Below are positions 37,425 to 44,722 of a stretch of 64,000 nt of DNA, piece after piece. Made by a program: the position numbers and the translations under genes. Numbering within the stretch: the first letter of the stretch is position 1; every line of letters begins with the position of its first letter. Source of the DNA: a bacterium (GTDB taxonomy: Bacteria; SZUA-79; Acidulodesulfobacterales; Acidulodesulfobacteraceae); the NCBI GenBank assembly GCA_021777135.1, contig JAJYDX010000007.1, positions 24,798 to 88,797 on the forward strand. Direction: 5' to 3'. Under the pieces are notes generated by a model. The model saw only the letters and a list, made by a program, of their open reading frames with translations. It made no database searches and was not told the DNA's origin.

Positions 37425-38069
37425 ATGGCGGAAAATACCGATAAAATGGTTATAGACGGCGTCGAGCTTACCGGCATATGGAAAGAGTTTTTGCCTTCGA
37501 GAATATTATACGAGGACGTTACTACTGAATTTCTCGACGAAGTCAAAAAGCTTCCTGGCGGATCGACTATCGTCAGATGTTATCAATGCGGGACATGTTC
37601 AGGCGGATGCACCCTGCCTGATTTTGTAGATAAATTTAATCCAAGAAGATTTATCGACTTAGTCAGAAGAGGTCATTACGACATATTGGTTAACGAAAAT
37701 AAAGACCTGGTATGGAAATGCGTATCGTGCCAAAGATGTACTCACAGATGCCCGAAAGGCGTGAATACCCAGGAAGTCGTAAGAGCCATAGCAAAATTTC
37801 TGGAAGATAAAAAAGTGTTCGGAAAGCTTACAAACGACGAGGCTTTTGATGAAGTCTTTATGGAAGAGGTTATTGAAGACGGAAGGATAGACGAGGTGAA
37901 AATAGTAAAAGATTTTTATTCGAAAACCGGCAGGCTTAAAGACATGATGAGCGCGGACCAGATATCCCTTGGTTTTAAGATGCTTACCAGCGGTAGGATA
38001 AAGCTCTTTGGAGGCAAAATTAAAGATTGGAAAAAAGTTTCCAAGAGGCTAAAGGAGGAAATACAATGA
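37425..38069 (+). CDS. hdrC2: sHdrC2: second iron-sulfur subunit
   Basis: The 214-residue protein carries CYQCGTCSGGC (residues about 48-58) and CVSCQRCTHRCPKG (about 101-114), two [4Fe-4S] motifs of the HdrC kind, followed by a helical C-terminus. It is similar in plan to HdrC1 but different in sequence. The ATG follows AAGGAG at a normal distance. Its stop overlaps the hdrB2 start (ATGA), so the two are translationally coupled. Confidence 0.88.
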   Translation: MAENTDKMVIDGVELTGIWKEFLPSRILYEDVTTEFLDEVKKLPGGSTIVRCYQCGTCSGGCTLPDFVDKFNPRRFIDLVRRGHYDILVNENKDLVWKCVSCQRCTHRCPKGVNTQEVVRAIAKFLEDKKVFGKLTNDEAFDEVFMEEVIEDGRIDEVKIVKDFYSKTGRLKDMMSADQISLGFKMLTSGRIKLFGGKIKDWKKVSKRLKEEIQ

Positions 38070-38971
38070 AAATAGGATATTTTCCAGGCTGTTCTTTAAA
38101 GGGAATGGCGCGCGCCTATGACGAATCAACTAAAATAGTCGCAGAGGAGTTCGGTATAGACTTAATGGAAATTGAAGACTTTAACTGCTGCGGGGCTTTA
38201 GAAGTAAAAGGCTCCAACGAAAAACTTTCTTATATGCTTCCGGCAAGAGTTATGGACTCGGCTAAAGGAAGGTTTCACGTCGATGCCGTGGTCACGCCTT
38301 GTAACGGTTGTTATCACAGCCTTTTAAGGGCAAACTCGGCTATGAATGAAAATAACGAGGCTAGAAGAGACGTTATAAGTTTTCTTAAAGACGTAGGTTA
38401 CGGAACATATGAAGGCGATATGGACGTCAGACATTTTCTTGAACTGTTTTATAACGAAATAGGACCGGAAAAAGTAAAATCCGCCGTCAGGAAACCCCTT
38501 AAAGGTCTTAAAGTTGCTTCTTACTACGGATGCTTATACGAAAGACCTAAAACTATTACCAAAACCGGTTATAAAAGTAAAAGGGACGATTCCGAAAATC
38601 CATATTTTCAAGATGAGCTGTTAAAGGCTACCGGGGCGGAAGTAGTAGAATTTCATTCTTCGGCTTCATGCTGCGGCGGAGCGCATGCCCTCCAAGACGA
38701 ATCTCTGGCTGCAACTTTGTCTGCGGCGGTTCTCTCTTCAGCAAAAGAAGCAGGCGCCGATATTTTGGTGCTTCCGTGTCCTTTGTGCGGAGCGGCTTTA
38801 GATATAAAACAGCCTGAAATAATTAAAGCCCACGGAGAAAAAGCGAAACTTCCGGTAGTTTATTTCACGCAACTTATAGGCTTAAGCATGGGTAAATCTC
38901 CTAAGGAACTTAAGCTATCCGACCCCATCTCTAATCCTATGGATGTTTTAAAAGCAAAAGGTTTAGCATAA
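38066..38971 (+). CDS. hdrB2: sHdrB2: double CCG-domain subunit
   Basis: From the ATG at 38066 (AAAGGAGG at 38051-38058) the protein is 301 residues long. An in-frame start at 38027 would lie inside hdrC2 and is rejected. Both CCG motifs are complete: FPGCSLKGM, then NCCGAL, then CNGCYHS in the first half; YYGCLYERP, then CCGGAHA, then CPLCGAAL in the second. This two-centre pattern equals methanogen HdrB and implies two non-cubane clusters. It is the last gene of this transcription unit; a terminator follows at 39125. Confidence 0.88.
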   Translation: MKIGYFPGCSLKGMARAYDESTKIVAEEFGIDLMEIEDFNCCGALEVKGSNEKLSYMLPARVMDSAKGRFHVDAVVTPCNGCYHSLLRANSAMNENNEARRDVISFLKDVGYGTYEGDMDVRHFLELFYNEIGPEKVKSAVRKPLKGLKVASYYGCLYERPKTITKTGYKSKRDDSENPYFQDELLKATGAEVVEFHSSASCCGGAHALQDESLAATLSAAVLSSAKEAGADILVLPCPLCGAALDIKQPEIIKAHGEKAKLPVVYFTQLIGLSMGKSPKELKLSDPISNPMDVLKAKGLA

Positions 38972-38975
38972 TTAT

Positions 38976-39060
38976 TAACTGCCCCGGCAGGCAACCATCC
39001 GGTCGGAACCACCCCCGCCCTGACGGGCACCCACTCCTTAAAAAGGAGGGGAGCTATTTA
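38976..39060. repeat. GC-rich palindromic repeat unit
   Basis: This GC-rich patch in AT-rich surroundings has several small hairpins: CTGCC-CC-GGCAG (38979-38990), GCCC-TGAC-GGGC and CTCCTT-AAA-AAGGAG. A related unit occurs at 43890-43940, also just after the last gene of an operon. Together they look like members of a dispersed intergenic repeat family. It lies in the 304-base gap that also holds the terminator and promoter listed next. Confidence 0.5.
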
Positions 39061-39124
39061 TACATTTGACCGTCAATAAAGGACGGGGGGCTATGTTTTT
39101 ACGGCGATATTAAAAAAAGGGGTC

Positions 39125-39162
39125 AAAAAAGGGGTCTGATTTTAAATCAAACCCCTTTTTTT
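39125..39162 (+). terminator. Intrinsic terminator after hdrB2
   Basis: AAAAAAGGGGT (39125-39135) pairs with ACCCCTTTTTT (39151-39161), and a further GATTT/AAATC pairing lies inside. A T-run ends the hairpin. It closes the sHdr operon and separates it from the LbpA/lipoate operon. Confidence 0.8.
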
Positions 39163-39197
39163 AATGTACAGAGCATTGCTTTAAAATTATGATATAC

Positions 39198-39229
39198 TTG
39201 AGAATAATAAAAAATTGTAGTATTATAAT
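39198..39229 (+). promoter_or_regulatory. Promoter of the lbpA-lipoate assembly operon
   Basis: TTGAGA at 39198-39203, a 17-base spacer and TATTAT at 39221-39226 (overlapping a perfect TATAAT at 39224-39229) form a likely sigma70-like promoter. Transcription would begin about 40 bases before the lbpA1 ATG, so this operon can be read apart from the sHdr genes. Confidence 0.55.
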
Positions 39230-39275
39230 AAAAATTATTTAAACTAACTAAATTAAAATTAAGGAGGAATTTATT

Positions 39276-39716
39276 ATGTCTTCTAAGATTAACGGATGCG
39301 ATATTCCGGAGGATTTATACTACAGCGTCGAAAAACACGTATGGGGAAAGCTTGGAGATGACGGAATAGTAACGGTAGGGATGACCAGCGTTGCCCAAAG
39401 CCTTGCCGGCAAGCTGTTATATCTCACGCCTAAGAAAGTCGGACAAAAAATTGCACAGCTTAAATCGGTTGCCACGGTTGAAAGCGGAAAATATGTTGGT
39501 CCTGTCCCTGCTCCTTTTTCTGGAGAAATAATCGCTGTTAACGAAGACGCAGTTAAAGAAGTATCACTAATAAATTCAGACCCTTACGGAAAAGGCTGGG
39601 TATGTAAAATTAAAGCCGATAATATCGAAGCAGACAAGAAAAACCTACTTACCGGAAAAGAAGCCGTAGAAGCATACAAAAAAAAGATTGAAGCTGACGG
39701 GATTAAATGCGAATAA
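39276..39716 (+). CDS. lbpA1: LbpA1: GcvH-like lipoate-binding protein
   Basis: The 146-residue protein is a lipoyl carrier with the GcvH fold. The modified lysine is K72 in ATVESGKYVGP, where glycine cleavage H proteins have the ESVKA/ESGK pattern. SDPYGKGWV near residue 110 is the second GcvH-type signature. There are no gcvT or gcvP genes near. Known LbpA proteins next to sHdr genes carry the sulfur substrate on the dithiol of lipoate. C8, near the start, and C145, near the end, are present in matching places in LbpA2. AAGGAGG lies 10 bases before the ATG. Confidence 0.9.
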   Translation: MSSKINGCDIPEDLYYSVEKHVWGKLGDDGIVTVGMTSVAQSLAGKLLYLTPKKVGQKIAQLKSVATVESGKYVGPVPAPFSGEIIAVNEDAVKEVSLINSDPYGKGWVCKIKADNIEADKKNLLTGKEAVEAYKKKIEADGIKCE

Positions 39717-39770
39717 ATTTATTAATTTAATAATATAAATAATCAAGATAAAAATTGGAGAGAACATTAA

Positions 39771-40217
39771 ATGCCTGTTTTTAACGAATGCAATATTCCC
39801 GAAGACCTTTATTACGACGTAGAAAATCAAGTTTGGGGCAGAAAAAACGACGACGGAACTTTTACTTTCGGAATGACAGACCCAGCGCAGTCTTTAGCCG
39901 GCAAAATTCTTTACGCCGACGTTAAACCGGTAGGCAGGATAATTAAAAAAGGAAAAAGCGCCGCCACTATAGAAAGCGGAAAATATGTGGGACCTTTTCC
40001 TATGCCTTTTGCAGGAGAAATAGTTGAAGTAAACAAGGAACTAGAGAACGACTCCCATATTATTAATTCAGACCCTTACGGAAAGGGTTGGATAGTTAAG
40101 CTAAAACCGCTTCCTGAATCCATATCCGACATAAAATCTCTTCCTACCGGGGAAGAAGCAGTAAACGCATACATAAAAAAACTGGAAAAAGAAGATATAA
40201 TCTGCAAGAAGAGATAA
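39771..40217 (+). CDS. lbpA2: LbpA2: second GcvH-like lipoate-binding protein
   Basis: The 148-residue paralogue of LbpA1 shares its plan: CNIPEDLYYDVEN at the start, the lipoyl lysine K71 in ATIESGKYVGP, then SDPYGKGWIV and a helical C-terminus. Sequence divergence from LbpA1 is moderate, so the copies are probably old and may have different partners. Again one Cys lies near the N-terminus (C7) and one near the C-terminus. GGAGAG precedes the ATG. It lies 54 bases after LbpA1 and 2 bases before the first radical SAM gene. Confidence 0.9.
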   Translation: MPVFNECNIPEDLYYDVENQVWGRKNDDGTFTFGMTDPAQSLAGKILYADVKPVGRIIKKGKSAATIESGKYVGPFPMPFAGEIVEVNKELENDSHIINSDPYGKGWIVKLKPLPESISDIKSLPTGEEAVNAYIKKLEKEDIICKKR

Positions 40218-40219
40218 AT

Positions 40220-41221
40220 ATGAGTTTTTATGAATATAACGACTATATTAACGAAGAATACATAGAAGGATTCAATATACGGAAAGAATATTTCGGTTCT
40301 GAAATACATTTTTATGCTCCAAGTATTAAGTCTTACGAAACCGAAGATTTTAAAAATGATAAATCGGATTCTTTCCCGCCTTTTTCGATTACCGGCGGTT
40401 CATGCTCCTTAAAATGCGAACACTGCAATGCTGAAATATTAAAGTCTATGGCGCCTGCTCTTACACCGGCAGAGCTTTACAAAAGGGCAAAGGCGATATA
40501 CGACTCCGGGGGCATTGGTTTTTTGCTCAGCGGAGGCTCAAATAGCAAAGGCATAGTCGATATTTTGCCTTATATAAAAACTATTAAAGAGATTAAATCT
40601 GATTTTCATCTTAAAATAATAGTACATTGCGGACTTATAACCGAAGAGATAGCAGACGGACTTCTCGAAGCCGGCGTTGATTCCGCAATGTTAGATATTA
40701 TCGGCGAAGAAGATACTATACGTAAAATTTACCATCTGAACGCGACCGTTAAAGACTACGAGAATTCTTTAAAGTATCTGTCAGACAGAAAGATACCCTG
40801 TTCCCCCCATGTCGTAATAGGACTGAAACACGGGCGTATTGCCGGGGAATTCAACGCTATAGACATAATATCCGATTACGATATATCTTCCCTAGTATTA
40901 GTCGGCTTTATGCCTATGCATAACACTAAAATGGAGAATATTGTCCCACCGCCGGCGGAAGAAATTGGAAAAGTTTTTTTATATGCCCGTAAAAAATTTA
41001 CAGAAACCCCGGTTCTTTTAGGATGTGAAAGACCTTACGGATTAAGCAAGTTCAAAATTGAAGAACTTGCCGTAAAATCAGGATTAAACGGCATAGCTTA
41101 TCCTTCTGAAGGCATTATACCGTTTAGCGTAAAGTTAGGATTAAAGCCTAAGTTTTCACAAGTCTGCTGTTCCTTAATTTTTTCAGAAACGGCATTACCG
41201 GTCATAGAAATGGGCGGTTAA
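40220..41221 (+). CDS. lipS1: Radical SAM protein, LipS1-type lipoyl synthase subunit
   Basis: The 333-residue protein has the radical SAM CX3CX2C motif CSLKCEHC (residues about 56-63) and a biotin synthase-like barrel. This is the kind of gene that accompanies LbpA and sLpl in the alternative lipoate assembly pathway, where LipS1 and LipS2 insert the two sulfur atoms into octanoyl groups. Auxiliary cysteines occur at ILVHCG-like HCGLI, IPCSPH, LLGCERP and CCSLIF. Which of the two is LipS1 is assigned from order and is tentative. It overlaps nothing but lies tightly between lbpA2 (2 bases) and the ligase (0 bases). Confidence 0.8.
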   Translation: MSFYEYNDYINEEYIEGFNIRKEYFGSEIHFYAPSIKSYETEDFKNDKSDSFPPFSITGGSCSLKCEHCNAEILKSMAPALTPAELYKRAKAIYDSGGIGFLLSGGSNSKGIVDILPYIKTIKEIKSDFHLKIIVHCGLITEEIADGLLEAGVDSAMLDIIGEEDTIRKIYHLNATVKDYENSLKYLSDRKIPCSPHVVIGLKHGRIAGEFNAIDIISDYDISSLVLVGFMPMHNTKMENIVPPPAEEIGKVFLYARKKFTETPVLLGCERPYGLSKFKIEELAVKSGLNGIAYPSEGIIPFSVKLGLKPKFSQVCCSLIFSETALPVIEMGG

Positions 41222-42769
41222 ATGAATAAGTTCAGGGTAATAGACACCGGTTTAAACGACTTTTCATATAATATCTGCTTAGATAAAACCTTAATAGAAC
41301 TCAGAAGAGAAGGTATAATAGAAGATACTCTGCGCTTCTTGAGGTTCGAACCATGCGTTTTGGCTGGGTATCACCAATCAATATTTAGCGAAATAAGGCG
41401 CGATTACTGCGAAGATAATAAAATAGGGATAGGAAGACGCATTACTGGCGGAGGGGCGATATATTTTGACGAGATGCAGCTTGGATGGGAACTCGTGTTT
41501 TCTTCAAAAAGCATTAAGCTTAACAGCCTCGAAAATTTAACCGAAAATATTTGTTCCGCTTTCGCGAAAGGAATAAGCAGGCTTGGAATAAACGCAAAGT
41601 TTAGGCCAAGAAACGATATAGAAGTCGAAGGGCGCAAGATTTCCGGAACAGGCGGCACATATGAATCCTCTGTTTATTTTTTTCAAGGGACGCTCCTTTT
41701 GGATTTTAATCCTGAAAATATGGTGAAGTCTTTAAAAATCCCCGTTGAGAAATTGACGTCGAAAAATTTTAATTCAATTCTTTCCAGAGTAACGTCCATT
41801 AAAAATATTCTTGGATATATACCGGATTTAAGTCTGATTAAGTCTGCAGTGCTCTCTGGATTTAGAGAACATTTAAATATAAATTTTTATGAATCTAAAT
41901 TATCGGCGGAAGAAGAAAATTTTTTAGAAAAAAACCGTTCGTTTTACGGGTCTAAAGAATGGGTGTACTCAAATGAATTTGATCCCGTTAAAACTAAAAT
42001 GATTTCGGAAATTTATAAATGCGAAGGAGGACTTTTTAAAACCTACGCAAAGGTTGACGAAAAAAGAAATTTATTGAAATATATTTATTTTACAGGAGAT
42101 TATTTTGTTTCCCCGACCAGGACTATTAACGATTTAGAGAGTTATTTAAAAGATACTCCATTAAACGAAGCGATATTTAAGATAGATGATTATTTTGAAA
42201 AATTTAAACCGGAATTTCAAAACATCAGAAAAGAAGATTTTTTTAATATAATTAGTCAGATAATAAATAAAATAAATTTTTCTAAAAGCTCAGGAATAAA
42301 AGAAGAAGATTTATCCAGATTTATTTTTGTTAACGGAATGAAGCCTGAGGACATTCCGTCGGCGGAGTATATCCTTTTGCCTTATTGCGCTAAGAAATCG
42401 GACTGTGAATACAGGAATAAAGACAAATGTATATCGTGCGGCGAATGTGAAACCGGAACAGCTTATAAATTTGCGGAAAAATACGGGATTACCCCTAAAA
42501 CTATTATTAACTACGAAGACCTGGCGCGTACGCTGACAGAACTTAAATTTAAAAAAATTAAATCTTATATAGGATTTTGTTGTAAAGAATTTTATATAAA
42601 AAGAAACGCCGTTTTTACAGAAAGCGGAATAAAGGCTCTCTTGATAGATATTTCGTCGCCGTTATGCTATAAATATAAAAAAGAAAATGACGCATATGAA
42701 GGAAAATTTGACGGCGAAACGTCGCTTGGCGTAAATGTTTTATTTAAAATAAAATTAAAAGAACGTTAA
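41222..42769 (+). CDS. Lipoate-protein ligase (sLpl type) fused to a DUF116-like domain
   Basis: The 515-residue protein has an N-terminal lipoate/octanoate ligase domain (residues about 1-250), with RRITGGGAIYFD (about 63-74), the central segment RPRNDIEVEGRKISGTGG and a C-terminal accessory part. From about residue 370 a cysteine-rich domain follows: LPYCAKKSDC, then CISCGECETG, GFCCKEF and SPLCYKY. This pattern resembles DUF116. sLpl(AB) proteins of sHdr loci are usually single-domain ligases of around 350 residues, so this is a fusion. The role would be transfer of lipoate or octanoate to LbpA. The DUF116 part may bind an iron-sulfur cluster, but no function is established here. Confidence 0.82.
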   Translation: MNKFRVIDTGLNDFSYNICLDKTLIELRREGIIEDTLRFLRFEPCVLAGYHQSIFSEIRRDYCEDNKIGIGRRITGGGAIYFDEMQLGWELVFSSKSIKLNSLENLTENICSAFAKGISRLGINAKFRPRNDIEVEGRKISGTGGTYESSVYFFQGTLLLDFNPENMVKSLKIPVEKLTSKNFNSILSRVTSIKNILGYIPDLSLIKSAVLSGFREHLNINFYESKLSAEEENFLEKNRSFYGSKEWVYSNEFDPVKTKMISEIYKCEGGLFKTYAKVDEKRNLLKYIYFTGDYFVSPTRTINDLESYLKDTPLNEAIFKIDDYFEKFKPEFQNIRKEDFFNIISQIINKINFSKSSGIKEEDLSRFIFVNGMKPEDIPSAEYILLPYCAKKSDCEYRNKDKCISCGECETGTAYKFAEKYGITPKTIINYEDLARTLTELKFKKIKSYIGFCCKEFYIKRNAVFTESGIKALLIDISSPLCYKYKKENDAYEGKFDGETSLGVNVLFKIKLKER

Positions 42770-42789
42770 TAGGCGGAGGTATTATAATA

Positions 42790-43878
42790 ATGAATAATAA
42801 TGCGGCGGCTATAAAAAATGACGGCCGCGAAAAAGAAAAAAGCGTTTTTTCCGGAAATTCCCCCGAATATTTAAAAGTAAGCCTTGCGGCGGCAATGACT
42901 ATGGATTTCGTGCCTGGTATTTTTTACCGCGGCGCATGTCTGCACTGCATCAACGTTCTTCTTACATATGACGAAGGATGCAGGGCTAACTGCGCGTATT
43001 GCGGACTTCAAAAATCGAGGGAAGGAGAATATAACGATAAGAGTTTTATAAGAGTAGATTGGCCGGTATTTAAGACCGACGATATTATAGAATCCACGCT
43101 TAAAAAGAAAGGCGTCGTGGACAGAATATGTATTTCTATGATAACTCACGAAAGAGCAAAAGAAGATACTTTTACGGTTTTAAAAAGATTTGCAAACGAA
43201 CTGCACTGTCCGGTTTCCATACTTATGACCCCGACTATATTGAAACATAACGACATCGACCGTTTTAAAGAATACGGCGCAGATATGGTAACGGTTGCGT
43301 TAGATGCCGCAACCCCGGAATTATTTGACGAATACAGGGGAAGTGGCGTAGGCGGACCGCACAGGTGGGAAAAATATAACGATATACTTGAATATTCCGT
43401 TTCGGTATTCGGCAAAAATAAAGTAGGATGTCATCTTGTAGTCGGTTTGGGTGAAACTGAAAAAGATATGGTTTCAAGGATTCAGTCGGTAAGGGATAAA
43501 GGCGCGAGGTCCCATCTTTTTTCATTTTATCAGGAAAAAGGTTCTAAATTGGAAAGCCGTCCTCAATGCCCTGCAGGTCAATACAGGCGTATTCAGACAG
43601 CCAGACATATAATAGACTATGACATGGGTAGGGCGGAGGACATGAAATTCGAAAGTAACGGAAAAATAATAGATTTTGGAATACCTTTTAAAAACGTAGC
43701 CGAAATAATCGAAAGAGGAGTCGCTTTCCAAACTACAGGTTGTCCTGGAAAAACTGAAATTTCGGCGTGTAACAGACCTTTTGGAGATTCGTCGCCGAAA
43801 AATATAAGAAGTTTTCCTTTCGAGCTTAACGCAAACGACGTAAACAGGGTCAGAAAGGAATTATTAGAATACGATTGA
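42790..43878 (+). CDS. lipS2: Radical SAM protein, LipS2-type lipoyl synthase subunit
   Basis: The 362-residue radical SAM protein has CRANCAYC (residues about 69-76, CX3CX2C), with an upstream auxiliary pair in ACLHC. The closing part, TTGCPGKTEISACNRPFGD, contributes further conserved cysteines as in biotin and lipoyl synthases. It follows the ligase by 20 bases, with AGGCGGAGG before the ATG. With LipS1 it would insert sulfur into the octanoyl chain on LbpA. The canonical LipA and LipB enzymes are not in the window. Confidence 0.8.
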   Translation: MNNNAAAIKNDGREKEKSVFSGNSPEYLKVSLAAAMTMDFVPGIFYRGACLHCINVLLTYDEGCRANCAYCGLQKSREGEYNDKSFIRVDWPVFKTDDIIESTLKKKGVVDRICISMITHERAKEDTFTVLKRFANELHCPVSILMTPTILKHNDIDRFKEYGADMVTVALDAATPELFDEYRGSGVGGPHRWEKYNDILEYSVSVFGKNKVGCHLVVGLGETEKDMVSRIQSVRDKGARSHLFSFYQEKGSKLESRPQCPAGQYRRIQTARHIIDYDMGRAEDMKFESNGKIIDFGIPFKNVAEIIERGVAFQTTGCPGKTEISACNRPFGDSSPKNIRSFPFELNANDVNRVRKELLEYD

Positions 43879-43889
43879 CAACAATTAAC

Positions 43890-43940
43890 CATCACGGCAG
43901 GTTTTGCCTGCCCCCATTCTTAAAAAGGATGAGGAGTTAA
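43890..43940. repeat. Second member of the GC-rich palindromic repeat
   Basis: GGCAGG-TTTTG-CCTGCC (43896-43912) is followed by CATTCTT-AAA-AAGGATG. It shares the order 'GGCAGG hairpin, then a C-rich strip, then a CTT-AAA-AAG hairpin' with the unit at 38976. The hairpin may also help end the lipS2 message, but a T-run is lacking. Confidence 0.45.
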
Positions 43941-44015
43941 GGGAAATATTTCAATGGGTATAATTTTTTATTGAAAATATGCCACTAAATGTCCTGTTAA
44001 TATAGGAGAAAAAAA

Positions 44016-44477
44016 TTGCCGGAAGCAGAATTGATAAGCGTAAAAGTAAAACACTTGAATAATTTGCAAAATCAGATTATAACAGAAAAACATACTCTTA
44101 TAACCGACGAACCGGAAGAATCAGGAGGGGACGGTCTTGCCGTAAATCCTATAGAACTGCTTCTGGGAGCGGAAGGCTCATGCACTATTTCCGTTTTAAC
44201 CATGTTTGCCAAAAGAATGAAATACGACTTGCAGGGCGTAGAAATAAATCTTACTCATAAAAGGGTCAGGGTGGAAGAAATACAAGATTCCGGCATAGAA
44301 GTAGATAACGAAAGAGGCTATGTTCATAAAATAGAAAAAAATATAAAATTTATCGGCAATTTAGACGAAGACCAGATTGAAGAACTGCGGAGAGTTTCGC
44401 AAAGATGTCCTGTTCATAATATAATAGAAAAAAGAACTTATTTTGAAATTTCGTTCGATCACGCCGAAAAAAGTTGA
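44016..44477 (+). CDS. OsmC/Ohr family protein
   Basis: The 153-residue protein starts with a TTG, with AGGAGA six bases upstream. It has both conserved cysteines of the family: the first in AEGSCTISVLTMFAKRM (residue about 57) and the second in QRCPVHNII (about 130). It keeps the NPIELLLGAEGSC helix of the fold. OsmC proteins are thiol-dependent peroxidases, or related proteins of unknown role. It lies 137 bases downstream of lipS2. A thiol or persulfide role in the sulfur pathway is possible but only from position. Confidence 0.85.
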   Translation: MPEAELISVKVKHLNNLQNQIITEKHTLITDEPEESGGDGLAVNPIELLLGAEGSCTISVLTMFAKRMKYDLQGVEINLTHKRVRVEEIQDSGIEVDNERGYVHKIEKNIKFIGNLDEDQIEELRRVSQRCPVHNIIEKRTYFEISFDHAEKS

Positions 44478-44538
44478 AATTATTGTTTTAAATTTATAAA
44501 ATAATCAATTATGTCAAATAACTAAGGAGGTCATATTT

Positions 44539-44697
44539 ATGTCGGTAACAGGAATAGGTTCCACGCCTGCGGGAACCATTATGACAAATTATCAACAAAT
44601 AATTCAAAACGCTCCCCCAATAAAAATAGAAATTCCTAATACGCCTCCTACCGTAAGCTCGCAGGAATATAACGGCAATATAAGTATTCACGTTTAA
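44539..44697 (+). CDS. Small protein of 52 residues, unknown
   Basis: An ATG at 44539 is preceded by a near-perfect AAGGAGG at 44524-44530, and the frame stays open to TAA at 44697. The protein is rich in Thr, Pro, Asn and Ile, with no membrane segment or Cys. It begins MSVTGIGSTPAGTIMTNYQQ. I know no family that fits. The strong ribosome site and lack of overlap with other genes make it a believable gene. Confidence 0.6.
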   Translation: MSVTGIGSTPAGTIMTNYQQIIQNAPPIKIEIPNTPPTVSSQEYNGNISIHV

Positions 44698-44722
44698 TTC
44701 CTAAAAATAAATATAAATTAAA

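Noticed and set aside
34329..38971. Methanogen-type HdrABC linked to hydrogenase or formate dehydrogenase
   Set aside because: HdrA is short with no ferredoxin inserts, the set is duplicated C-B/C-B, and no mvhD or fdh gene is near.
39276..40217. Glycine cleavage H proteins proper
   Set aside because: No gcvT or gcvP lies nearby, while the two genes sit with lipS1, sLpl, lipS2 and sHdr.
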